Shown: in pieces, positions 37,311 to 48,852 of the stretch
How positions within the stretch are numbered: the stretch's first letter is position 1
Layout: every line of letters starts with the position of its first letter
Assembly: GCA_030685235.1 (NCBI GenBank)
Contig: MU839105.1
Span: 62,001 to 126,000 of the forward strand
Length of the DNA: 64,000 nucleotides
Source of the DNA: Copromyces sp. CBS 386.78
Taxonomy: Eukaryota; Ascomycota; Sordariomycetes; Sordariales; Sordariaceae
Reading direction: 5' to 3'
Program-made: the position numbers and the translations under genes
Notes under the pieces: model-generated
Seen by the model: the letters and a program-made list of their open reading frames with translations, nothing else
Told to the model about the DNA's origin: nothing
Database searches by the model: none

Positions 37311-39275
37311 CTAAGCGGATAACACCGCCGCCGACGAAGACGACGACGGTCCATTTGCCAAAATGTGCTTGACGATTTCATCTAAGCTGCCGTTGCCGCT
37401 GCTCACACTACCAGCAGTCCACTTCCACTCGTTATGCACCCGCTTGCTGTCTTTATCCATATAGTCTCCGGTGACGCGCAGCTCTGGCTCTGTTGCTGCG
37501 TCGTCACCGGGAGTGTCGTTGTGGGTGTGGCTTGAGGCAAAAGCAAACCGGACGCCGAAAGTCTCGGTGTCGTCGTCGACTAGGCCGAGGTCATCTGGGT
37601 GGATGATCCAGCTTGTAGTTGTAGCAGCAGGAGGAGGGGCTGCTTCGCCGTTGTTGTTCTTGGGGTTGCGCATCTCCTGCACAAGCGGGTAATAATACAT
37701 GGTCAAAGCGCGAGGAACCGCGTTGCTGAGATAGCGCACCAACTCCTTGATGTTCTCATAGACCGAATCAGTCTGGTTGGGCGGGAACGAGCTGGCGAGG
37801 TGGTTAGACTGCGGGTAGAGGAGGTAGATAGAGAATCTGGTGCCGAAGATGGGGGAGGGTTTCGCGAGGATGCGTAAGCGCGCAGCGGGCGTGATGGTTA
37901 GGTCGAACTGGACTTCGGAAGGGTGGAGGAGGATGTTCATGAGCGCCTCGGAGGGCGGAGCACCGGGGGAGGGGCCCTTGTTGATGCACTCGGTCATGCT
38001 GAAGGAGGATTGGATCCCTGCGGAGCGGAGAGCGGCGCAGAAGGCGGCTAGGAAGGTGGTGCAGTCTTCCAAAGTCTTTTCGTGTCTGTAGTAGGTGATG
38101 ATGGGGAGGAGAAGGTTGTAGGGCGGCGGCGGACCCCTGACTGCGTTGGGCGCGGTGCGCTCGGAACGCTTGAGCTGGTTCTGTCTGTGAGCATTGCTCA
38201 GGAGGAGGTGGAGGGTGATGGAGGCCGTCTCGGCGTCAACATCACCGGGGAGAGGTGCACTGGAGGGATCTTGGTCTTCCAAGCCCACCAGCTCGAATGA
38301 AATGGTCCGGTTGGAATCAAGGGCGCAAGTTACAGCCGACTGTTCTAGACGGACATGATGACCGTGCAGTGTGCGACCTTCTCGGTTGATCTCATGCCAC
38401 AGCTCTTGCGCAAATATGGTATTCCGTGCCTCTTTAACGCGATCGTCCAACGGAGCATCGTCGGGTAGGGGGCGAGGAAGAGCTGATCTTCCGATGACCT
38501 CCCCGTCGTGTAGAAGGGTGACCTGGAGACGTTCGGATCTGGAACCCATTCTACCGTACTCCAGGCGGACCGAACCATCATCAGCCCTTTTCAAAGGCGC
38601 AACGCTATTGTTCTTGAACATGGGCGCAGCATTGGAAAAGCCAAACTTGACCCCCATATCGTGCGGCTCTTGGGGTAGGCGGGCGGTTGACCAGCTCTTT
38701 TGGCTAACGGTCAAGACTTCCTGCCAGTATTTGGTCTCGGAGTTGATCTCCTGGCGAAGCCTGTTGGCAGCGGCAAGAGCAGTATCGGCTGCTTCGTTGA
38801 GCGCGACCAGTCGCTTGCCGATTGTGATCAGCTTGTTGTCGGCCACTCTGCTCTGGGTCAGAGGAGTAGGCGTGTCGAGCTGGGTGGCGCCGATGGATCC
38901 GATCGGAACTTGGCTTCGTAGCCATGGCGAAATCGAGACGGCGGCTTGCGTGGGGATTTCTTTCGAGAGAAGGAGCGAGATGAAGTCGAGAAAGTTCGAG
39001 GAGAACTGGATGGCCTGGCCGAGGTTCATGACGATGTTGTGGCGAGCAGCAATAATATCGGGTTTCTTGGTGTCGTCGTCGGCCTCCTGCTCGGTAACCA
39101 TTTCGACATCTTCGTGAATCCCATTGCGCTCGGCAACGACGTTCCTGTGTACTTCCTCTTCGTTGAGAGCTCGAAAACCGCCGGGCTCTGCGTTGACGCG
39201 TCGAATAAAGTCGGCGATTGTTTGGGGCCCTCTGCTGTTTGGCGGCCGTGGCCGTAGGTTGAGAGGAGAATCCAT
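37311..39275 (-). CDS. med17: Mediator complex subunit 17 (Med17/Srb4)
   Basis: This is a single exon of 654 residues, in line with fungal Med17. The N-terminus MDSPLNLRPRPPNSRGPQ followed by TIADFIRRVNAEPGGFRALN is the conserved start of the family. The region after it, with AARHNIVMNLGQAIQFSSNFLDF and SLLLS, matches the alpha-helical core that builds the Mediator head module. The C-terminal two thirds are mixed alpha/beta and end in an Asn/Gly/Ser-rich tail. Med17 is the scaffold of the head module, contacts RNA polymerase II and general factors, and is essential for most transcription in the nucleus. The open frame continues 30 codons upstream of 39275 without a supporting start context, so I chose the ATG at 39275. 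It is divergent from the phosphofructokinase gene. Confidence 0.88.
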   Translation of the reverse strand: MDSPLNLRPRPPNSRGPQTIADFIRRVNAEPGGFRALNEEEVHRNVVAERNGIHEDVEMVTEQEADDDTKKPDIIAARHNIVMNLGQAIQFSSNFLDFISLLLSKEIPTQAAVSISPWLRSQVPIGSIGATQLDTPTPLTQSRVADNKLITIGKRLVALNEAADTALAAANRLRQEINSETKYWQEVLTVSQKSWSTARLPQEPHDMGVKFGFSNAAPMFKNNSVAPLKRADDGSVRLEYGRMGSRSERLQVTLLHDGEVIGRSALPRPLPDDAPLDDRVKEARNTIFAQELWHEINREGRTLHGHHVRLEQSAVTCALDSNRTISFELVGLEDQDPSSAPLPGDVDAETASITLHLLLSNAHRQNQLKRSERTAPNAVRGPPPPYNLLLPIITYYRHEKTLEDCTTFLAAFCAALRSAGIQSSFSMTECINKGPSPGAPPSEALMNILLHPSEVQFDLTITPAARLRILAKPSPIFGTRFSIYLLYPQSNHLASSFPPNQTDSVYENIKELVRYLSNAVPRALTMYYYPLVQEMRNPKNNNGEAAPPPAATTTSWIIHPDDLGLVDDDTETFGVRFAFASSHTHNDTPGDDAATEPELRVTGDYMDKDSKRVHNEWKWTAGSVSSGNGSLDEIVKHILANGPSSSSSAAVLSA

Positions 39276-41068
39276 TGTCCGTATAATGACTTCAAATATG
39301 CTGAATAAGTGTGGCCTGGCAAAGTATCCTTGTTGTCGTCTTTGTTTGCGATTGCAAGAAATCATGCAGCTTGGTCAAGGCGACAGAGCTTCGAGGTTGC
39401 AAGTGCCAGTGGAAGCTGCCTGCCGAATGCGCGGCGGAGACGCACAGACCACGGTATCCGAGCCGTTCCCGTCGATTGAAAGGTGAAAATGAAACCCCTG
39501 TCCGCGTGGGTCTCTTCCGTTCGTCTTCTCGGACAGGTACCGGCCGGACGGCAAGGTGCGCCGAAATGATAGGGGATCAAAAAGATTCAGTGACCCCCAC
39601 AGCGCGCTTTTGGTTCCGGGTCCAGGCTCGCTCCATGCGCCATTTCAAACAGGGACCGGCACTTGTCATTACGTCCGGTAGTGCTGGGAGACGCTGCACT
39701 GTGTTACCTTACCTTTGTGTTATCGATAGGCCCTTCTCTTCGTAAGGTTGGCCGAGCGGCACAAGTTCAGTCCCGTCAACTGAGGTTCTTCCCACCAATT
39801 CACCACACGGGAGGCAAATCACATGTTGTTCACCAAGATGCCTTACACCGCTCCACAACAGGTATGAGAAGATGGGCAGTTTCACAGGAAGAATAACTTG
39901 TTTTTGTGAATGACGGTGGACAGAGTCTAGGTATACCTATCAGATCCTATCAGAACCCTTGGCATTCCATTCGATGCGGCTGGGAAGTGGTAATAAGGTT
40001 TGCCCTGACGAGAGCCCTGGCAACGGATCGTCTCTGCCCGTGGGCCGCGACGGGCACGGCGGACTCCATTTTGACCTTGTCAATGGCCAATGTCACCCCG
40101 CCAGTTATGTCATCCAATGACCCAATTGCTCTTGCTGGCGGGCTGCAAAAACCCCTCACCACCAGGACTTGCCCCAATCCGCCGAGCATCTCAGAAACCT
40201 GCACCACCACTACCACCAGGCTTCACGTCTTGATACGCTCCACATGTCAGAATCCTTTTGAGAAAACTTGGAGGTTCTGTGGGTGAGGTGTGTCCGTTGC
40301 TGTGTTGTTACGACTCGGACGATTCGCCGGAGCAGGGAGCACACTGAAGCCTGACGTTCGGTCCAGTGAGTGAGCGAGTGAGGCCGCCGACAGATGAAGG
40401 TGTTGACGGCCCCGCCATTGCCCGCCGCGCAGTGGGCGGTCCGATAAGATAAGAGCTCTTTTCTTAGCACGCTGTTAGCGCAGATGCCCACCCCGTCATC
40501 CATGTCACTGCAGGCGCTATGCGTCAGTAGCCGATCAGCACACTTCCACTCGAGCTTCCACTTGTCGGCGTAACAACCCAGAGACCCTCGCTCTCTCCGC
40601 ACTCGCAGTGCCGTACTTGTACACAGTAGACAAGGAGTTGTACTGGCCAAGACTGAAAAGAATTCATCTCAGATTTCCAAGTGGAAAGCTGACGTTGCCC
40701 TCTTTTGTGTCTCTTCATCTCTTCCGTCTTCCTCTTGACGTTTTCCTTAAAACTTCTTTCCTATCCATAACACGAACCCTGTGCTTGTCGCGATCCAAGA
40801 CGGGCATCATTCGTTCTGTCAACATCACCAGGACAGTGACTACACTCTCGTCTTTATTTTTTTGTACAAGTCCCCTTGACTATCTCGGTGCTTCCAGGTG
40901 GGAGCCTGGAGCATGCCCATTTTTGATCGAGCCTTCTTCTCTCGACCATTATCTATCCTCTATAACCCGTTCCCGGCGCTTTTGGCCCTCGTCCTCCTCT
41001 CGGCCTCCTCGCTAGGCATCCGGCTCCTACTGAGCTCGACCACTCCTCGAAAAGTACTACCAAAGAAA
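39276..41068. promoter_or_regulatory. Divergent promoter region of med17 and phosphofructokinase genes
   Basis: About 1.8 kb lies between the two start codons. A long pyrimidine-rich stretch at about 40700-40770 lies upstream of the phosphofructokinase gene, a feature of highly expressed fungal glycolytic genes. The last 156 bases (40913-41068) are open and in frame with phosphofructokinase; see findings. GTGAGT-like donors near 40360 and an acceptor CTTCCAG at 40897 would allow a leader intron, which I cannot confirm. Confidence 0.5.
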
Positions 41069-43582
41069 ATGTCGACAGAATCCAATAAGATGGCGCCCAG
41101 AAAGAAGATCGCCGTCATGACCTCGGGCGGCGACTCCCCCGGCATGAACGCCGTGGTGCGTGCCTGCGTCCGCATGGCCATCCACATGGGCTGCGACGCC
41201 TACTGCGTCTACGAAGGCTACGAGGGTCTGGTTCGGGGCGGTGATCTCATAAAGAAGATGGACTGGTACGATGTGCGCGGTTGGCTCTCGGAAGGCGGCA
41301 CCTTGATCGGTACCGCTCGCTGCATGGCTTTCTACGAGCGCGCTGGCCGCCTTACTGCCGCCAAGAACTTGATCCTCAACGGCATTGATGCCCTCATCAT
41401 CTGCGGAGGAGACGGCTCTCTTACTGGTGCCGACCGGTTCCGTGCTGAGTGGCCCTCGTTGTTGGACGAGCTGGTCTCTACTGGCGAGCTGAAGGCCGAG
41501 CAAATCCACGCTTACAAGCACCTCAACCTCGTTGGTATCGTCGGTTCTATCGACAACGATCTGTCTGGTACAGATGCCACCGTTGGCTGCTACTCGGCTT
41601 TGGCCAGGATTTGCATGTGTGTCGATCTGATCGAGGCTACCGCCTCTTCCCATTCCCGTGCCTTCGTCGTTGAGGTCATGGGCAGACACTGCGGTTGGCT
41701 AGCTTTAATGGCAGGTGTTGCGACAGGCGCAGATTTCATCTTTATTCCTGAGAAACCTAGGGAGGACAACTGGAGAGAGGAGATGTGCAACGTTGTTCAG
41801 CAGGTACGTATTCGCATGTTTGGCCCGGATTACTCCACCACTACATGGCAACGGCTAACGAGCGGAAACCAACAGCATCGTAAGCTTGGAAAGCGCAAAA
41901 CCATCGTCATTATCGCCGAGGGTGCCCTCGACAAGTTTGGAAACAAGATTTCACCCGAACAAGTAAGAGACCTCCTCGCCGACAAGGATGGCCTCGCCCT
42001 CGACACCCGTATCACTACCCTCGGGCACGTTCAGCGCGGTGGTACCGCCGTCGCATATGACAGAATGCTTGCGACCCTCCAGGGTGTTGAGGCTGTCAAG
42101 GCTGTCCTGGAAGCCACCCCCGGGACCAAGACTTGCTTCATCGCCATTACCGAAAACAAGATTGTCAGGAAGCCCCTGATGGAAGCGGTGCTGGATACCA
42201 AGCAGGTCGCCAAGGCGATTGAAAGCCAGGATTTTGACGGAGCCATGGCTCTTCGTGATGCCGAGTTCTCGGAGCAGTACAAGTCGTTCATGATGACAAC
42301 TGCAGGCCAGATGGATCACGAGAAGATGCTGCCTGAAAAGGAGGTGAGTGATGATGATACTACTTGCGCATCATCTGGTTGAGTTTGGCTAACCTCCGTT
42401 CAGCGCATGAAAATTGGCTTTATCAATGTCGGTGCCCCTGCTGGTGGCATGAATGCCGCCGTCCGAGCCGGTGTGGCGTACTGCTTGTCTCGTGGCCACG
42501 AGCCCATTGCGATCCACAATGGCTTTGCAGGCTTTGCGCGCCATCATGGCGATTCGCCTTTGGGCGCAGTGCGACCCTTCCACTGGCTCGAGGTCGATGG
42601 CTGGGCCAGCAAGGGTGGTTCTGAAATCGGTACCAACCGTGAGCTCCCGAGCGAGTCTGGCATGGAAACTATCGCCAACCTCATTGAGCAGTATCAGTTT
42701 GATGCCCTGTTCCTTATTGGCGGCTTCGAGGCTTTCCACGCCGTCGAGGAATTGCGCAAGGCTAGAGAGCAGTACCCATCTCTGTGCATTCCCATGACGC
42801 TGCTCCCAGCGACCATCTCCAACAATGTTCCCGGCACTGAGTATTCCCTCGGTTCCGACACCTGTCTTAACGAGCTTGTCGACTATTGTGACAAGATCAA
42901 GCAGTCCGCGTCTGCCACCCGCAGACGTGTCTTCGTCATTGAGACACAGGGTGGCCGTTCCGGTTATGTCGCGACCTTTGCCGGTCTCGGTGTTGGTGCC
43001 TCGGCTGTTTACCTTCCCGAGGAGGGGCTCAGCTTGGAGATGCTCAGCGAAGATGTCCGTCATTTGAAGGAGGTGTTCGCTCAAGACAAGGGACAGAGCA
43101 GAGCCGGCCGCGTCATCTTGATCAACGAGAAGGCCTCGAAGGTCTACAACGCCAAGCTCATCGCCGATATTCTCCGCGACGAGGCCCATGGTCGTTTCGA
43201 AAGTCGTGAGGGTATCCCCGGTCACATGCAGCAGGGTGGTGTTCCCTCGCCCATGGACCGTTGCCGTGCTGTCCGCCTGGCCATCAAGTGCATTCAGCAG
43301 CTTGAGAAGTATGGACGCAACGTGCACAACCGCGTCAAGACCGATCCTATGAGTGCTAGCGTCATCGGTATCAAGGGAGCGAGTGTCGTCTTCACGCCGA
43401 TCCAGAGGTTGGCGGAGGAGGAGACCGACTGGCCCAACAGACGCCCCAAGGCTGCCTTCTGGCTTAGTATGAAGGAGATTGTTGACATCCTAGGAGGTCG
43501 TCCCCGACACACTTTGCCTGAGCCCGACCTTACAGGCGTCAAGGCTAAGGATGTGAAGCGTGGACTTGAGCCGATTCAGTAA
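41069..43582 (+). CDS. pfk: 6-phosphofructokinase (eukaryotic double-domain type)
   Basis: The gene is join(41069..41803, 41876..42343, 42404..43582), giving 793 residues, the size of fungal enzymes. The first half is the catalytic domain: the ATP-binding GGDSPG at residues 20-25, [10 protein letters not shown], the catalytic loop [10 protein letters not shown] (Asp 162), MGRHCGW, and the fructose-6-phosphate region GHVQRGG. The second half, starting near residue 402 with [16 protein letters not shown], is the degenerate regulatory copy, where TISNN replaces the catalytic IDND; it binds effectors such as fructose 2,6-bisphosphate. The enzyme makes fructose 1,6-bisphosphate in the cytosol, the committed step of glycolysis. 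I chose the ATG at 41069 (A at -3). An in-frame ATG at 40913 would add 52 residues with a hydrophobic helix, and one at 41090 would remove seven. Confidence 0.96.
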
Positions 43583-44160
43583 ACCTTTCCTATATAACGC
43601 TTTTATGCCTTACTTGCGATTAGAATGTTTATGCTCTGGGAGTTTTAGCAGTAGTGGAATGTGAGTTTGCACGGGACTGGCATGGATAAGGAGTCTTGCA
43701 CCTAGATGGGGGGGACAATGCAAAAAGAGGTTATCGTTATGGATGTATGGGTAGATTGAGAAAAGAACTGATATCACTTTGACACCTCCTTGGGACAAAA
43801 CAAAGGCAACCAATTTTATGCGGGGGATGTGAGGTCTGGTGATGCATGTACTATATAAACTAAACAAAGATAATGGTGTCAACAACACAAGCCGCAGCGA
43901 ACATATGAAGAAGGCATGCCGATATCGGATTCTGATTTCGAAGGGTATCAAACACTTTTTTCTTCATCGTCGTCGCTAATATTAACCACGTGAAAAGACC
44001 AGAGAAGCTCGTCCGTCTGTTGATCGTGTCAGCCCATCAGCGTCAGCCACCGAGTAATTCAGACATGTCCGCAATTCTACGCTATGTAGCCAGAAACAAC
44101 CCCATCTTCGTTTCATTACTACATTGCTCCATCCCCATCAAATATCAATAACTAGCTTAA
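43583..44160. other. Intergenic region between convergent genes
   Basis: These are the 3' regions of phosphofructokinase and the surface-protein gene. I see no coding family, RNA gene or repeat here. Confidence 0.55.
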
Positions 44161-46044
44161 CTATACCCTCTTCTGCCCCTGAGACGCCTGCTCGTGACCA
44201 TAATCCCCCGGCGCCTCCACTCTCGTCATCGTCGTGTGATTGTGGTTGTTATCCATCAACTCATGACTATAACTCTGATCAGGCAACTCGTACACCACCC
44301 TAGGCGCATCCAACTCCATCGGCCGTTCCGTCGTGTCCAGCTGCTGCACATTCGTGTATCCTCCTCCTTGGCCCCCAGGCCCCATCTTCTGGTCCCATCC
44401 TCCTGCTCCAGCTCCAGCTCCGTATCCGGTAGCAAGCGTGCCGTAAAGCGGAAGCGGCGAGGTAGTAGCGGTGGGCGCTTCCGATCCCACGACCGTTGTT
44501 TGCCCGTCTTCTTCGGCAAGCGCGGAGTCCTTGTGCTTGTTTCTCCTAAAGAGGAAAATAGCGGCGATGATGGCGCCTAAAGCGACGACGCCTAGACCGA
44601 CGCCGACGCCGACGCCGATCTTGGCTCCGGAGGAAAGGCCACCGGAGGAAGCAGGTTCCGTGGCTATGCCGGGGTCGGGGCTCGTGGTCGTGCTGCCGGA
44701 ACCGGAGCCGGAGGTGGCGGAGGGATTGGATGGGGAGGTGGTCGTGGTGCTGCCAGTACTCGGCTGCTTCGCACTATTTGGGTCCCATTCGGGAACGGCC
44801 CGCCACTGCTTCCAATCGTTATCGTTGCCGTCCAGCGCCACCTCGGCCAGCTTGCCGCCGACTACGTAGTAGATGCGCACTTTGGCCGTGTCAGTGTCCT
44901 TAATGATGGCGCTCACGACGGCAAGTTCGGCACTGGCTTCGTCGGCTCGCGGCCAGTAGGTGGTCGATTGGTTCTCCCAAAGGCGCCAGACGTAGTTTTG
45001 CGAAGTGAGCCGGTAGAGAGACTTGTCGCTGCCGATGTAGTAGACGTAACGCGACCAGTCGGTGTCGAGGCTGATTCCGATCGATTTGGGCTGGCCGGTC
45101 CAGAAGGGGAGAGTGTAATTGAAGGGGGCGGAGTAGTCGATTTCGAAGGAGGACTCGGAGGCCGAGTTGGTGCTGAAGTTGCCTTTGAGGGGGTGGGGAG
45201 TGGTTGCTAGATTGGAGGGTGGGGAAGGTTAGTATGATGGTGGTGTTGCTCCAGGTTCGTACATGGACTATTCTAGGAGATACTTACAGATATACCAATT
45301 CTTGTCCAAGCCCCATCTCGTAAGTTGAATGTTCTTGCCGTCCCGAGGCGTGACAACGGTGAAGTTGCCGTTCTCTTTGCCGGCGGTTGCGACGATCGCA
45401 TTGTTCGACGGAACGTCATGGTTGATGGTTCCCTCCCAAGACCATGTGAAAGTGTTTGGGTCATAGCGAAGCTCGTTAAGATGCATATTCTCATCGTGAT
45501 AATAGAGCCGATAACCGAGTTTATCGCCGCGATTGAAGACAGCCATGCCAGAGTTGGTATGCGGCGTCGGCGCTCCATCGGCCACAACGGGCCAGAATTG
45601 TGTCTCCGAGTCCATGTAAAGACCGGTCGATGCATTACACTTGAAGATGGCGTTTCTGATACTGTTGAACTCATCCAGGTAAAATAATGATGACCTGCAT
45701 AAAAATTAGCGACGCCAGTTGGAACTAGGTAGACAAGTAAGAACTCACCAGACATTTGTTTGGTCATACCAGCCAGTCCCGGTCAAAGGACTGCCAGTTT
45801 TGGGCGGGCTCTCGGTGAAATTGAGGTAGTTGCCGCCCGTGGTTGAATAGTAGATAGTATCCATTCCCATGCTGTTACACCTGGTATATCTGTATTGACC
45901 TGTAGTCTCGTTGAGGACGACAACCTGACTAGCGACCGTATTCCACCATGAAGCCATAGTAGCTTCAGAGGGTGCGACTGAAGCCGCCACCAACAGAAGC
46001 GTCAACAGCGGCTTATGTATCAACATGGCGCCGAAGAGAGCCAT
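44161..46044 (-). CDS. Single-pass cell-surface protein with lectin-like ectodomain
   Basis: The gene is complement(44161..45206, 45288..45694, 45749..46044), giving 582 residues. Splice junctions (GTGAGT, GTAAGT donors) join smoothly. The N-terminus has a signal-peptide-like stretch, MLIHKPLLTLLLVAASVAPS, with a likely cut after SEA; the ATG at 46026 gives the cleaner signal and the one at 46044 adds six residues. The ectodomain (to about residue 340) repeats short Trp/Tyr-rich beta units such as GYRLYYHDENMHLNELRY and SRYVYYIGSDKSLYRL, similar in style to fucose-binding six-blade propellers; I cannot confirm sugar-binding residues. A Ser/Thr/Pro-rich stalk follows, then one Gly/Val-rich membrane helix (VGVGVGLGVVALGAIIAAIF), an RRNKHK stop-transfer and a Gly/His-rich cytosolic tail. 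It could be a wall sensor or adhesin. The lectin resemblance is tentative. Confidence 0.8.
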
Positions 46045-48852
46045 TGCGACTGAGGGGAGAGCCCGAGCAACGGGGATCTCCAGAGGACTGAAGACGGATT
46101 CTCGGGAAAGTAGCGGAGCCGGAGGAAGATGTTGAGAGCTTGAAAGGGGGAAAGGAGAACGGCGAGGCGGCTTTGGATAGACGGCAGCGTTCTCGGCAGC
46201 AGCCGCAATGTCTAGCAACAAAAGCGACGTCGTACAGCCGATTCCTTCCACTTGATAAGAGAGAAGTTAATAGAGAGTCGGGGGAGGAAAAAGGAAAAAG
46301 AAAAGAAAGGTGAAGGTGGGGAGCGAAAGGAAGAAGTGTAACTCCAGCCCTAGAGACCTGGAAGTTCCAATTGGAGGTTGTCTGGGGTCTTTGAATCTCA
46401 TATGAGAGACTCGTCTTCCACGCCCGATTCCAGTTCTAGTTCCAATCCAGAGAGAGCAGTCCAGATCTGAAATAATGATAGCCCGGCGATTCTTAGTCGT
46501 CTCTTTGCTCACCCAACCCTTCTTCCTGATCCCCCATCTCTTGCGGCTTTTCACCATCCACCCCATGCCATCAATCTCCAGACTCATCCTTTCGAGAGAG
46601 GAAACAAACATCAACGGCGCTTGGCCTTCCTAGGGCTAACACGGCGGACACTCCTGCGGACCAGCCTTATCACCCCCCCTGCTTGTTCAGAGTTCTGACG
46701 CTCCTCCCGCGCCTCCAGATTTGATGACCCCATTCCAGGAACACCAACGGGGGTAAATTCAGCATTTCGGGGGAAGAGAAGACCACGGTTGAGAACCCAA
46801 AGCGGCATGGGTATGTAACATTGTACACCCATTGCGCCAGTGAACGGCGGCGAGCAAGCGAGTGGTCATTGGCAGAGTCTGGCTGCTGCAGTGGTGCAAC
46901 GATGGGGGTCTGGGTCGCCTGTCAGATGCCAAGACATGGAAATGGGAACGCTGATGAGAGGGCGAGAAGGGGGCCGACAACAGCACATACCATAGGGGGG
47001 GACTCTTTTTGAGGATGGCTGCTCACTGCTGACAGGGGCGATTTCGTACTGCTGACCACCTGGCAGTCGTTACTCACCATTTGAATCCAGTTTTCTTCCA
47101 TCAGACTGCCTTTCAAATTTCAACATGGTCCATCTGCCACGGTTGATTTGCATCGAAGCTTTGGAAAAGAAGGTGCCTGTGCAAGAAGCTCCTTCCCGAG
47201 ACCGACATCTGGACATCTGAGTGGGCATTTGGCCTAGCCCGTTCCTACCCAGATCTGGCCAACCGACCGGGCATCGCCCTTGCAAAAGGACCCCTTCCAT
47301 TATTCCTTGGTTATCCAAAAACCAGAACAACACCACTGTACGGCGCGGGCAGCTGAACCTTTGAAACGTTTCGTGAGCGAACGAAACGACAATGACGATA
47401 TACAGAATTGTGCATCGAGAAAAAGAACTGAAGGCCTCCCGGAGCCAGCCCCGTCCACTCCCCAGTGTGGGTCGGGACTTTTGCTGGCATACCGTTAACG
47501 GGGCCCGACCCCACCGTAAGCTGAGCTGACATCCATGTCTCCATGTCCATTTACCTATTTTGCGCCTCATGCCAACATGGCACTGTGAGGGAGCTGACGA
47601 GACGGTTGACTTCGTCATCTCATGGCCGCGTTAGAGTCACTACCACTCCGTCACCCATTCAGGTCACAATTGTTGCTAGGGCTGATATCTACTATGTACC
47701 GCTGCTTGGACCTCCTCCCGTGGAGTTGTAAGGTTGTCTGGGCGCTGAGTGAGCGACTCGCAGGAGATGGGCGACGATCAGTCATTCTGGACGCCTCTCA
47801 CGCTTTTCCAAGACGAATGGCGTCCAATTGACTGGCTGTGGGCGATCGAAAAGCGTCAACCTTTCAAGACCTGTTCTTATTGTCAGTCCTTGATGAGTTG
47901 ATCACTTCCCTTTGAATGCATTTTGCCCGTGAGATGTGTCCTGCATGTGAATTTTAGCCACGACAATTTGGCGAGAAGGGGCGACTTAGCGCGGTACGAA
48001 AAGTGTATGCCTGCTTGTTATGGCATTTTCGCACTGAACTCCACGATCTGAAGGGGCCGAGATGCTCCTGGTGTCCGCGATAGCATCGCATGGGCAACGA
48101 GAGAACTGAGGCGGAAAATCTCCAGGTGCACACACATCACCCTTGGGCCGACAATTCGCTACGTAAAACCATCCTAATAACATAAATATATTGCGGTACA
48201 ATGCATAAGCTCTATCTAATATCATTGGCAACGTTTCTGATGTAAGAAACAAGGCGCCCTGTGGGAAAGTGAGAAGCCTCACCTCCTGGTACTCTCTGTT
48301 TACTTCCTGATATAGTGCCATGTATTACTGGGCCAGGTAGATAAAGGCACAGCGCGCCTCCGATGCTCGAAGAAACCAGAGAAGATGGAACCGGAACTGA
48401 AAGGCTTCGATCAATTACATACAAGGTTTCGTTGCTGATTCCTTCCCATCGGTCAGTATCGTATCTCTACATCTCAACGCTAACACCATCTGTCCAATAA
48501 CAAGCTGTATGTTTGCCGGTATCGAAGTTAGAAGGGGGTTTCCACCAGCGGCTTGTCCCTCGATCCAAGCATGCTGAAACACGAAATGGTTGTGGTAAAC
48601 TCCGCTGAATGCTTTGATACTGCACCTGAGAAGATGCGCTGATAGTAAACTCATACACAAGACCGATAACAAATTCGGAATTTGGTAATCAAATGGTCTT
48701 CAAGCCATGCAGTAACATGGCATCTCTTGGATCGGGAATATGCTCCAGCGTCAAAAGCACGTATGTTCTCCCTTAACACTCGCCGATGGCGACGATAACG
48801 GAGAGAATGGTGATGGTGCTGCTTCTCCTTACTCTTGCTGTCCACGCACGCC
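46045..48852. other. Intergenic region upstream of the surface-protein gene
   Basis: About 2.8 kb. It contains the promoter of the surface-protein gene and the 3' end of the SNF2 gene. The reading frame of the surface protein stays open for 69 codons above its ATG but has no ATG there. Other open frames are short, without recognisable family or splice partners. No RNA gene was noticed. Confidence 0.5.

Noticed and set aside
36902..37372. 156-residue plus-strand frame before and over the med17 end
   Set aside because: No known domain, low-complexity TCTCGG run, and overlap antisense to a conserved gene.
46045..46251. 69-codon upstream extension of the surface-protein frame
   Set aside because: It begins at GTG, has no ATG, and the signal peptide follows the ATG at 46044 or 46026.
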